A program made the translations under genes and the position numbers. The notes under the pieces are model-generated. The model saw nothing but the letters and a program-made list of their open reading frames with translations, was not told where the DNA came from and ran no database searches. Shown piece by piece: positions 26,375 to 34,297 of a DNA stretch of 64,000 nucleotides. The first letter of the stretch is position 1, and every line of letters starts with the position of its first letter. This stretch comes from Candidatus Kapaibacterium sp. (GTDB taxonomy: Bacteria; Bacteroidota; Ignavibacteria; Kapaibacteriales; NICIL-2), in NCBI GenBank assembly GCA_026003475.1, contig BPHJ01000001.1, forward strand, positions 506,545-570,544. The letters run 5' to 3'.

Positions 26375-26812
26375 TCATGCAGGAGGTAATGGTTCAACGG
26401 GAGTTCGTTGCAGCTCGCACGTCCACGACATCACACAGCCACTGGCGCGAAGCGTTGCCCACGCACTGCAGTACTTCTGCTCGGAGAGCTCGATTGCGCG
26501 GCGTAGCTGCTGTTCGGAGGCATTCGGGCTCGAGAGAGCAAAATGAAGGTGTATCCGGGTGAACATGCGTGGATGTTCCTCTGCTCGTTCTGCGCGAGCC
26601 TGTGCTCGGAAGTGTGTGATATCGGCGCGCTGCTTGCGCAAGATACTGACAATGTCCATCGCGGCGCATGCTGGTACGGATGCTAAGAGCAGTTGCATCG
26701 GAGATGGGCCAGCAGGAGTTGGGGTGTGTGCATCAATCGCGAACGTAACGTTGCCAGCAGTGGCACGGAGGTGGTAACCGTCAACAAGTTCGAGTTCAAG
26801 CTCCATCTGCAT
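26375..26812 (-). CDS. OsmC-family peroxiredoxin-like protein
   Basis: A 145-residue OsmC/Ohr superfamily protein. The two redox cysteines are visible in VPACAAMD near 47 and KYCSAWATL near 113; these reduce organic hydroperoxides in characterised members. The second motif (KYCS) is typical of the YhfA/OsmC-like branch. It lies three bases after the methyltransferase and five bases before gpmA, so all three are co-transcribed. Confidence 0.87.
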   Translation of the reverse strand: MQMELELELVDGYHLRATAGNVTFAIDAHTPTPAGPSPMQLLLASVPACAAMDIVSILRKQRADITHFRAQARAERAEEHPRMFTRIHLHFALSSPNASEQQLRRAIELSEQKYCSAWATLRASGCVMSWTCELQRTPVEPLPPA

Positions 26813-26815
26813 GCC

Positions 26816-27460
26816 TTAGAGTGGTTTTCGGAACATGAGAAGCTGCTCGCGACCGGCGCGCGCGGGGTGAGATTCCAATGGGACTTCGTTGGCGATGAGT
26901 ACCAGACCCGCTGTTTCGAAGTGTGTACGGATTTCGTCTATGCGGACCGTGTAGGGCGGTTGTGTCCGCTCGATCTCGTCGAGTGGGAAAAACAGTCCTG
27001 CGACGATTCCGTTCGGTTTGAGAAGTGCCGAGACTGCGTGAGCGTATTCTTGCCGTCGTGTCGGATTGATCGCACAGTAGCACGTGTACTCGAGCGCAAC
27101 GTCGAATGCTGCAGGGCGGTGGGTGGGAAGAGCGAAGACATCCATGCAGAGGGTCTGGACCTCGATGCCGAGCAAATGTGCATTCTGTTTGAGAACTTCG
27201 AGCGGCTCCGGGGCGAAATCAACGGCGGTGACCGCATAGCCACGCTGTGCCAGCAGCAGTGCATCATGCCCATACCCACAGCCAGGAATGACAACATGGG
27301 GTCGGTACTGTGCCGTTGGCTTGGGAAAGTCGAGCCGCTCTACCAGCGCTGCGAAGGCGGGCGTTGGATTCCCTAAGTCCCAGGGAGTGTCACCGCGCTG
27401 GTAGCGTTCGGACCAATAGTGTGGAGAGCTAACGTCGGTGGTGCCGTAGTCGCACTGCAT
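26816..27460 (-). CDS. TPMT-like S-adenosylmethionine-dependent methyltransferase
   Basis: A 214-residue class I methyltransferase. SAM-binding motif VVIPGCGYGHDALLLAQRGY is at about 55-74, followed by VTAVDFAPEPL. The N-terminal YWSERYQRGDTPWDLGNPTPAF is typical of the thiopurine/thiol methyltransferase family. The substrate is unknown; small thiols, selenium or tellurium compounds are known for relatives. It heads a three-gene unit. Confidence 0.87.
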   Translation of the reverse strand: MQCDYGTTDVSSPHYWSERYQRGDTPWDLGNPTPAFAALVERLDFPKPTAQYRPHVVIPGCGYGHDALLLAQRGYAVTAVDFAPEPLEVLKQNAHLLGIEVQTLCMDVFALPTHRPAAFDVALEYTCYCAINPTRRQEYAHAVSALLKPNGIVAGLFFPLDEIERTQPPYTVRIDEIRTHFETAGLVLIANEVPLESHPARAGREQLLMFRKPL

Positions 27461-27476
27461 AGGGCTGGAAGCGAGG

Positions 27477-27484
27477 TATCTTTG
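27477..27484 (+). promoter_or_regulatory. Promoter-like TATCTTTG element upstream of the DUF58 gene
   Basis: Matches TAnnTTTG, 26 bases before the ATG at 27511 in a 50-base divergent gap. No clear -33 box. Confidence 0.35.
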
Positions 27485-27510
27485 CCGATGGCAAACTACG
27501 AGCAATTGCG

Positions 27511-28407
27511 ATGGATATTGTAGCCAAGTACCTCGACCCACGTCTGGCTTCGCAGCTTGCAACGATGGAACTGCGGGCGCGCCTGATTGTGGAGGGGTTT
27601 CTCACTGGTTTGCATCGCTCGCCGTTCCACGGCTTTAGTGCAGAGTTCTCCGAGCACCGTGCCTACCATCCGGGAGATGACTTGCGACACCTGGATTGGA
27701 AAGTGCTCGGACGGACCGACCGGTACTACGTCAAGCAGTTCGAGGAAGAAACCAACCTCCGTGCCGTCATTGCTGTTGACCATAGTGCCTCGATGGCGTA
27801 TGCATCCGAAGGGATGGTGTCGAAGTTTACCTATGCGACCTATCTTGCAGCAGCGCTGGCATATCTGGCGATGCTCCAGAAGGACGCAGTGGGATTGGCG
27901 CTCTATGACCAGTCGCTCCGGAGGTACTATCCACCCCGTGCGCGACGCTCGTACATAGGCGAGTTACTTGCTGCGCTCGATCGCACGCAGCCATCCCAAC
28001 AAACCAACACCGCAGGCTCGTTGGAGGCCCTTGCCGAGCGCTTGCACCGCCGCAGTTTGGTGATCGTCATCAGCGATTTTTTCGATGACCTTGAGCAGGT
28101 GGCAACCAGTCTCAAACACTTTCGGCATGATCACCATGAGGTTATTGCCGTACAAGTGCTCGATCGTCGCGAGCTTGATTTTCGCTTTGGTATTGCAGCG
28201 ACTTTCCGCGATATGGAAACCGGTGAGGAAATGATCACCCAGCCACTTCAGGTGCGGACCTCATATGCAACAGCGGTGGAGCAGTTCATCGAAACGCTCC
28301 GAGCGCACTGCTATGCAGCCAATATTGACTACGTCCACGCAATCACCGATCAGCCCTTTGATCGGATTCTGCGCGAATACCTTGTCCGGCGACATCGAGT
28401 GCGGTAA
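27511..28407 (+). CDS. DUF58 / von Willebrand A-like domain protein
   Basis: A 298-residue cytoplasmic protein of the DUF58 family. The conserved block FSEHRAYHPGDDLRHLDWKVLGRTDRYYVKQFEEE lies at about 46-80, and the metal-ion site DHSASM near 91 belongs to the vWA fold. In other genomes DUF58 proteins work with MoxR AAA ATPases as chaperone-like systems. No MoxR gene is adjacent here; the next gene is a YbbR-domain protein. Confidence 0.88.
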   Translation: MDIVAKYLDPRLASQLATMELRARLIVEGFLTGLHRSPFHGFSAEFSEHRAYHPGDDLRHLDWKVLGRTDRYYVKQFEEETNLRAVIAVDHSASMAYASEGMVSKFTYATYLAAALAYLAMLQKDAVGLALYDQSLRRYYPPRARRSYIGELLAALDRTQPSQQTNTAGSLEALAERLHRRSLVIVISDFFDDLEQVATSLKHFRHDHHEVIAVQVLDRRELDFRFGIAATFRDMETGEEMITQPLQVRTSYATAVEQFIETLRAHCYAANIDYVHAITDQPFDRILREYLVRRHRVR

Positions 28408-28410
28408 GTG

Positions 28411-29361
28411 ATGCGGATTTCGATTCGGACGGCGGCGTTTTCTCTGCTGTTGAGTTTGATGCTCTGGGTGTTTGTCACACTCCAAGCGGAGTACGAAGTG
28501 ACAGCGCCGATCTCCCTCGATCTGCAATTGCCAGCCGATCGTTCGCTCCGATCGCCCTTGCCAGCGGAGCTGTACGTCAAGCTTCGCGGTTCCGGATGGA
28601 ACTTGCTCAATGTTTTGTATCTGGACCGTTCAACCCGCATCGTTGTTGATCTTCCTCGCGATCAGCGACACGGCACGCTCAGCCAAGCCGAGCTGCGAGC
28701 AGGGTTTCGCTCCCCTGTACCCCTCCGCCTTGTCAGTATCGAACCATCAGCGATGGATTACGAGCTCGACATTGTCGCACAAAAGAAAGTGCGCGTCCAA
28801 CCGCAAGTTGAACTTGGGGCTGCCGATGGGTACGTGTTGACTCGATCGCTGGTGATTGTGCCGGATTCGGTTGTCATCGTTGGCTCACAGACAGTAGTGG
28901 ATACGATTCAGCGATGGCGCACAGCCTCCGTGCGGCGGACGGATTTGCGCAAGAGCATCGTCGAGCTTGTCCCGATGGAACGGTCGCCGATTGTGCGGGT
29001 GCTACCGGAAAAGGTTCTCATCAAGGGTGTAGTGCAGCCCCTGGCCGAGGTGACCTACTACGATGTTCCTGTTCGCATCGAAGCGCAGCTCCCTCCTGAT
29101 GCCGAGATTCTCCCTCCGATGGTAACGGTCATCATTCGTGCTGGATTGGAGGACATCGAGCAGACTCTCGATAGCCGAACGTTGCCAGTAACCGTTCGCA
29201 TTGGGCAGCAGCAAGTGTCGAGCGATGCCGAATTGATCGAGCCAAGTATCGTCGCCCCGTCCTGGGTGCACTCGGTTGCCTGGCAGCCACGGTTTCTGGT
29301 ATACCGTCAGGTCAAGGGAGCACTGGCAGGGTCGGCAATCAGCAAGGATGCATCGCCGTAG
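28411..29361 (+). CDS. YbbR-domain (CdaR-like) membrane-anchored protein
   Basis: A 316-residue protein with one N-terminal membrane segment (about 8-28) and several YbbR-like beta domains outside the membrane, recognisable by repeats such as PAELYVKLRGSGW, PDSVVIVGSQTVVDTI and PEKVLIKGVVQP. In Firmicutes CdaR controls the c-di-AMP cyclase CdaA; no cyclase gene is adjacent here. The ATG at 28411 follows the DUF58 stop by three bases. The last 55 bases overlap queA on the opposite strand. Confidence 0.78.
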   Translation: MRISIRTAAFSLLLSLMLWVFVTLQAEYEVTAPISLDLQLPADRSLRSPLPAELYVKLRGSGWNLLNVLYLDRSTRIVVDLPRDQRHGTLSQAELRAGFRSPVPLRLVSIEPSAMDYELDIVAQKKVRVQPQVELGAADGYVLTRSLVIVPDSVVIVGSQTVVDTIQRWRTASVRRTDLRKSIVELVPMERSPIVRVLPEKVLIKGVVQPLAEVTYYDVPVRIEAQLPPDAEILPPMVTVIIRAGLEDIEQTLDSRTLPVTVRIGQQQVSSDAELIEPSIVAPSWVHSVAWQPRFLVYRQVKGALAGSAISKDASP

Positions 29362-30572
29362 CTAAGGAAACGATAACCGTGCGAAAGTGCTTCTGCATAG
29401 ATCGTGCGCCACCAGGGGCCAATCAGCGCTGCTACCAGTAAGAGCAAGGTGCTCCGCGGTTGATGGAAGTTGGTAATGAGTGCCTGCACGACGCGATACC
29501 GATACCCAGGAACGATGTATAGTTGGGTTGCAGCATCGAGTGCTGGTGCATTCTGCCGGTCGAGCCAGTCCAGCAGCGCACCAAATGCCTCGGCGGGAGA
29601 AATTGTTGTTCCTGCAAGCGAAGGGGTGTAGGGTACTTCTTGGGTGAGCATGGTGGGCAATGAATCCTCACCTGCGAGCAGCTTGACACCAAGCCAGTAG
29701 AGTGTCTCGATTGTTCGCACCGATGTTGTTCCCACGCATACGCAGAGACGATGCTTTTGGCTGGTCAGCTGCTGGAGCTGTTCAATACTGGAGCGCTCGA
29801 CGTGAATGCGCTCAGCATGCATGGTATGATGCGATGCATCCTCAGCTCGCAATGGCTGGAATGTGCCTGGTCCGACATGCAGAACAACGTCAACGATTTC
29901 GGTGCCCTGCGCGTGGAGAGTTGTCAAGAGGCGTTCGGTGAAATGCAGACCTGCCGTTGGTGCTGCAACCGAGCCACTCCATCGAGCATAGACCGTTTGG
30001 TATCGTTCGCTATCGCTGGCAGTCGGTCGGCGACGAATGTAGGGTGGTAGCGGCAGTTGCCCCAAACGAGAGAGTTGTTCTGCAAGGGTAGAAGTTGGTT
30101 GCAGGCATGTAATCTCTACGTGGGCGAACATACCGTTGATCGAGCGAACAGCGGCGCAGATACCATCGCCATCGTGGAGCGCTTCGAGGACCATTCCTTC
30201 GCGAATGCGCTTGCCACCGATGAGGCATTCCCATGTGCTGGCATTGGTCGCCAATGCACAATCAGGAGGGCTGCCATCGGCAGGAGATACCAGTAGGAGC
30301 TCAACATAGCCTCCTGTCGGCTTGCGTGCGAAGATGCGCGCTGGTAGTACTCGCGTCGTATTGCGGACTAAAAATGCGTCCTCCGGTAGCAAGGTGGGCA
30401 ATTCGTGAAATATGTGATGGCTGATTCTTCCGCTGCGTGCATCGGCTCGGAGGAGTCTGCTTTCGTCGCGGACGGGAAGCGGCTGTTGTGCAATCCGCTC
30501 GATGGGAAGGTCGTAATCCACGCTTGCGGTTTCAACTGCTGGTATCCAGTGGTGGAAGCTGCTCTGCGACAT
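29307..30572 (-). CDS. queA: tRNA ribosyltransferase-isomerase QueA
   Basis: Transfers and isomerises the ribose of S-adenosylmethionine onto preQ1 in tRNA to give epoxyqueuosine, the substrate of QueG. The 421 residues contain VDYDLPIERIAQQP at the N-terminus, LVRNTTRVLPARIFARK, PTAGLHFTERLL, VLHVGPGTFQPL and the C-terminal YRFLSYGDASLL. It is somewhat longer than typical (about 350) because of an N-terminal tail and inserts. The start is the ATG at 30572. The 3' end overlaps the YbbR gene tail-to-tail. Confidence 0.94.
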   Translation of the reverse strand: MSQSSFHHWIPAVETASVDYDLPIERIAQQPLPVRDESRLLRADARSGRISHHIFHELPTLLPEDAFLVRNTTRVLPARIFARKPTGGYVELLLVSPADGSPPDCALATNASTWECLIGGKRIREGMVLEALHDGDGICAAVRSINGMFAHVEITCLQPTSTLAEQLSRLGQLPLPPYIRRRPTASDSERYQTVYARWSGSVAAPTAGLHFTERLLTTLHAQGTEIVDVVLHVGPGTFQPLRAEDASHHTMHAERIHVERSSIEQLQQLTSQKHRLCVCVGTTSVRTIETLYWLGVKLLAGEDSLPTMLTQEVPYTPSLAGTTISPAEAFGALLDWLDRQNAPALDAATQLYIVPGYRYRVVQALITNFHQPRSTLLLLVAALIGPWWRTIYAEALSHGYRFLSYGDASLLIADPASAPLT

Positions 30573-30610
30573 TTGCGTGTGCTGTGTGTAACTTCTCAGC
30601 ACCAAAGACG

Positions 30611-30618
30611 TACATTTG
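30611..30618 (+). promoter_or_regulatory. Promoter-like TACATTTG element upstream of sppA
   Basis: Matches TAnnTTTG in the divergent queA/sppA gap, 33 bases before the ATG at 30652. No clear -33 box. Confidence 0.3.
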
Positions 30619-30651
30619 CGCGGGATTGTGACAAAAACCTGGGTGTTTTCC

Positions 30652-32550
30652 ATGGCAGCTCCTCATTCGGTTCCTGTTCCTCCGCAGCGAAACCGTTCGC
30701 GGTGGTGGATTCCGCTGGCGATTCTTGCAGCAGTCTTTGGTGGGATGGTGTTGGGTATTGTGCTGCTGGTTGCTCTCGTTGCGGTTCTCCTTTCATCGGC
30801 GGGCTCTTTTTCTTTTGGAGGCGACGAGACGCCGACAGTTCGCGAGCATTCGGTGCTTGTGCTGAACTTCCCCAATGGGATCCGCGAACGACAGCATTCG
30901 CTACCAGCACTGTTTGGAACAAGCCAAGGGACCAGTCTCCTCGATGTTATCAGTGCCATACGCTACGCAGCGCGCGATAGCAAAGTTGATGGCATTCTGC
31001 TCCGACGCGCCCAAGGTTTGGGACTTGCGCAAGCTCGTGAGATCCGACGGGAATTGCTCGAGTTCAAAAAGTCCGGGAAGTGGATCTATGCATTCCTCGA
31101 CAAAGGCAATGAAGCTGATTACTACCTTGCGTCGGTAGCGGATACGATTTTTGTCGCACCGCTGGCAATGATCGAGTTCAACGGGTTTGGCGGTGCAATA
31201 CCGTTTTTCAAAAACCTTAGCGATAAACTCGGCATTTCGTGGACGGTGATCCAGCGAGAGGAATACAAATCTGCTGGTGAGCAGTTCAGCCGTACACGGT
31301 TTAGCGAACCTGCACGCGAGGAAGTGCTTGATATTCTCCGCCAGCGGCATCGAATTTTTGTTGCCGATGTTGCTGCATCCCGTGGCATACCGGAATCCAC
31401 CGTCGAACAGTTACTCAGCAGCGGCGTCTACCAGGCCGAAGATTTTGTCCGCTATGGTTTAGCAACAGCTCTTGCTACCGAACAGCAAGTGAGCGACTTT
31501 CTCAAGCGCCGCACTTTTGGTGCCGACACGTCCAAGAAGCTGCGCCTGGTGCGACCGCAGAGCTATGCGCGATATGCTCGTGCGCAAAGCAGCGAGCAGG
31601 TGGATAAAGCACACACGATTGCAATCATTGCAGCCGAAGGCGGTATCCGTTCCGGGAAACGCAGTGGGGAAGCCGACGAGATCGCCTCGGCATCGCTGTG
31701 TCAGGATATCCGAAAAGCCGCTGACGATACGACCATCAAAGCCATTATTCTGCGGATCAATTCTCCCGGAGGCTCGGCGCAAGCCAGTGAGGAAATCTGG
31801 TTTGAATTGCAGCGCGCCCGAGCCAAAAAGCCCGTGTATGCTTCGATGAGCGCGGTTGCTGCCTCTGGCGGCTACTATATCGCCACTGGCTGTGACACCA
31901 TCATCGCTGCAGCAGAAACCGTGACAGGGTCAATCGGGGTGATCGCTGCGATTCCAAACTTCAGCTCATTGATGAAGTCAGTCGGTGTGACCTTTGATAC
32001 GCTCGGCTCGAGCCCGAACGCAACATTTATGAATCCGTTCCTGCCGATGCGCTCTGTTGATCGGCTCCAGCTTGAGCGCATGATTGATACCATCTACACG
32101 CGCTTTTTGGAACGGGTGGCATCGAACCGCAAGCGGTCGGTTGCAGACATTCGCTCAATTGCGCGGGGGCGCGTCTGGACCGGTGAAGCTGCTGCCGAAC
32201 GAGGGTTGGTTGATGTTGTCGGTGGGCTTGCCGATGCGATCGAGCTTGCCAAGCGTCGTATTGGCGTTGCACCGGATAAACGTCCACGACTCAAATTCTA
32301 TCCAGAGCCAGAGGACCTGGCAACGGTGATCAAACGTATCATCGAGGATGCCACCGGTGGCGGCGATGATGATGACGAGACACGCCTTGTCTACCGCGCG
32401 CTGGGCATTACTCCCTGGCAGCGTGTTCTTGCAGAGATCGTCGGGCGACCATCGGGAACCGACGAGCTCCGGCGGGTCATTGGGCTTGTTGCAATGGTGC
32501 GGCGCGAACCAGTGCTTGCACTCATGCCACGTTCGATCCCATTCCCATAG
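30652..32550 (+). CDS. sppA: Signal peptide peptidase SppA (67 kDa type)
   Basis: A membrane-bound serine protease that digests released signal peptides. The 632 residues include an N-terminal membrane segment (about 20-48) and two tandem ClpP-like domains, as in the long Gram-negative form. The catalytic Lys is in REEYKSAGEQFSR near 205 and the catalytic Ser in SAVAASGGYYIATGC near 408. The start is the ATG at 30652. It converges with the rRNA methyltransferase gene with 29 bases of overlap. Confidence 0.92.
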   Translation: MAAPHSVPVPPQRNRSRWWIPLAILAAVFGGMVLGIVLLVALVAVLLSSAGSFSFGGDETPTVREHSVLVLNFPNGIRERQHSLPALFGTSQGTSLLDVISAIRYAARDSKVDGILLRRAQGLGLAQAREIRRELLEFKKSGKWIYAFLDKGNEADYYLASVADTIFVAPLAMIEFNGFGGAIPFFKNLSDKLGISWTVIQREEYKSAGEQFSRTRFSEPAREEVLDILRQRHRIFVADVAASRGIPESTVEQLLSSGVYQAEDFVRYGLATALATEQQVSDFLKRRTFGADTSKKLRLVRPQSYARYARAQSSEQVDKAHTIAIIAAEGGIRSGKRSGEADEIASASLCQDIRKAADDTTIKAIILRINSPGGSAQASEEIWFELQRARAKKPVYASMSAVAASGGYYIATGCDTIIAAAETVTGSIGVIAAIPNFSSLMKSVGVTFDTLGSSPNATFMNPFLPMRSVDRLQLERMIDTIYTRFLERVASNRKRSVADIRSIARGRVWTGEAAAERGLVDVVGGLADAIELAKRRIGVAPDKRPRLKFYPEPEDLATVIKRIIEDATGGGDDDDETRLVYRALGITPWQRVLAEIVGRPSGTDELRRVIGLVAMVRREPVLALMPRSIPFP

Positions 32551-33292
32551 ACTGCTGCCGACGAAGCTCAAACAGGATTATCCCTGCTGCAACGCTTGCA
32601 TTGAGCGATTCGATCGGTGCAGCAATCGGAATGCGTACCAATGCATCGCAGAGACGCTGTACGCTCCGGCGAATACCACTGCCTTCACTGCCAATGACAA
32701 CAATGAGTGGTCGCTCGTAGAGTTGCTCAGTGTAGTGGTGTGTGCCGTTGACAGCGGTGCCGATGATCCACCACCCGTGATCTTTCGCGTTGGCAAGGGT
32801 TGTAACCAGTGATCGCACGCGAACCACTGGGAGATGCTCGAATGCTCCAGCGGCAGCGGAGGTGGCAGTGGGTGTAATGGGTGCGGTGTTGTGGACGGAA
32901 AGCAGTAGGGCATCGGCACCAGCAGCGGCAGCAGTCCGTGCGATTGCGCCAAGGTTGTGTGGATCGGTAATCTGATCGCATGCAACAAGAAGTGCCCGCG
33001 GGTTGCTCGATGCTAGCGGGCGCACCGATTCCCAGGGAAGCTCTCGGTACTGTTGCCGCAAGGCAATGACATTCTGGTGGTGCTTGACTGCGCCTATCTG
33101 CTTGGCTAGTCGGTCGAACTTTTCATGGGAAAGCCTCGCAAGAGGTATCTGTTGGTCTTGGGCAAGGCGACGCAGCGATGGTGGTAGCTCGCTTCCGAAC
33201 CGAACGAAAATTTTCTCGATTGGCGCATGACTGCCGAGCGCCTCGAGCGTTGCATTGATGCCGCAAAGGTAGATACCGTCATTTGGTTGCAT
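32522..33292 (-). CDS. rlmB: SpoU-family rRNA 2'-O-methyltransferase (RlmB-like)
   Basis: A 256-residue TrmH/SpoU methyltransferase with the trefoil-knot motifs DPHNLGAIARTAAAAGAD, VIGSEGSGI and IPIAAPIESLNASVAAGIIL. The N-terminal substrate-binding domain (YLCGINATLEAL) is that of RlmB, which methylates G2251 of 23S rRNA. TrmH-type tRNA methylation is the alternative. The start ATG at 33292 overlaps the 3' end of the glycosyltransferase by 14 bases. Confidence 0.88.
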   Translation of the reverse strand: MQPNDGIYLCGINATLEALGSHAPIEKIFVRFGSELPPSLRRLAQDQQIPLARLSHEKFDRLAKQIGAVKHHQNVIALRQQYRELPWESVRPLASSNPRALLVACDQITDPHNLGAIARTAAAAGADALLLSVHNTAPITPTATSAAAGAFEHLPVVRVRSLVTTLANAKDHGWWIIGTAVNGTHHYTEQLYERPLIVVIGSEGSGIRRSVQRLCDALVRIPIAAPIESLNASVAAGIILFELRRQQSMGMGSNVA

Positions 33293-34229
33293 GGCGCTGG
33301 AGAAGAAAAGCAATACATGCCTGACGAATAACGCGGCGGTGGGGATTGCGTCTTGGTCGCTGCAAGGGAAGGCTTCGGACCATTGCATCGGCGACTTGGA
33401 AGAGCTGGAGAACTCCGGCATACCCCAGCGGAATCAACCGTCGCGCGGGTGCATGCTGAACCTGTGCAAACAGCAGCTTGGCAGCCATGTTCTGTTGCTC
33501 GTATGCGATCATTTGCTCCAGCGATCGTTGCCAGGTGCCGCCTCGATGGTGAATAACGGTTGCGTCAGGAACGAAATGGCAGTGCCATTGCTTCTGCCAG
33601 AGTCGGTAGCAAAGGTCTGCATCCTCACAGAAGAACGAGAAGCGTTCATCCATGCCGCCAATCTGCTGGTATGCTGCTCGGCGGCAGAAAAGCACTGCAC
33701 CATCGCAGTAGGGCACAGCGCGGGGTTGGGAGTCGCGATGTCCGCGGCGATTGTGGATAGTTTCGATCCCCACCATGAGTGCTGCAATCTCCTGCCAGCC
33801 AGGGAAGTAACCCCAGCTCCGCTGGCGACGCCCGTCGGGGTAACGCTGCAGTGGACTGCAGACACCGACCTGCAGGTGTTGCTCCATGTAGCCAATCATG
33901 TGCCCGATACAGCCTGGCTGGTACTCCACATCAGAGTTGGAAAGGAGCAGATAGGGAGCTGTGCCGTAGCGTGCCCCGTCGTTGCAGGCGGCAGCGTAAC
34001 TGAGGGGTTGATCCCGCCGCAGGACACTGACGGACGGAAATCGCGCCCTAAGCTCATTGCCGCTTCCATCGCTGGAGGCATTGTCCACAACGACAATCGA
34101 GGCGACCAACTCGCCGGCTGTGTCGAGGAGGGATTGGATACACCGACTGGTTAGATCGAGCGTGTTGTGGTGAATGATGACGACGTCAACAGGCGGCACG
34201 AGCACAGATTCAGCAGCAGATTCGACCAC
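33279..34229 (-). CDS. Family 2 glycosyltransferase (rhamnosyltransferase-like)
   Basis: A 316-residue GT-A fold enzyme. VDVVIIHHNTLDLTSRCIQSL and VVVDNASSDGS form the nucleotide-sugar site and LLLSNSDVEYQPGC the DxD-like metal site near 100. The acceptor-site FFCEDADLCYRLWQKQW resembles the ExDxxxR motif of rhamnosyltransferase-like GT2 enzymes. It likely acts on cell-surface glycans. It is upstream of rlmB with a 14-base overlap. Confidence 0.88.
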   Translation of the reverse strand: MVESAAESVLVPPVDVVIIHHNTLDLTSRCIQSLLDTAGELVASIVVVDNASSDGSGNELRARFPSVSVLRRDQPLSYAAACNDGARYGTAPYLLLSNSDVEYQPGCIGHMIGYMEQHLQVGVCSPLQRYPDGRRQRSWGYFPGWQEIAALMVGIETIHNRRGHRDSQPRAVPYCDGAVLFCRRAAYQQIGGMDERFSFFCEDADLCYRLWQKQWHCHFVPDATVIHHRGGTWQRSLEQMIAYEQQNMAAKLLFAQVQHAPARRLIPLGYAGVLQLFQVADAMVRSLPLQRPRRNPHRRVIRQACIAFLLQRHATK

Positions 34230-34262
34230 TGCAATTTACCACATCCGAGCGGAGGCTGTTCG

Positions 34263-34270
34263 TATCTTTG
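34263..34270 (+). promoter_or_regulatory. Promoter-like TATCTTTG element upstream of the E1 gene
   Basis: Identical to the element before the DUF58 gene; 27 bases before the ATG at 34298 in the divergent gap. Confidence 0.35.
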
Positions 34271-34297
34271 CTGCGCTTGTCGTATCTGTTGCCACCT

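Noticed and set aside
33291-34154. 287-codon plus-strand frame
   Set aside because: Antisense to the GT2 glycosyltransferase.
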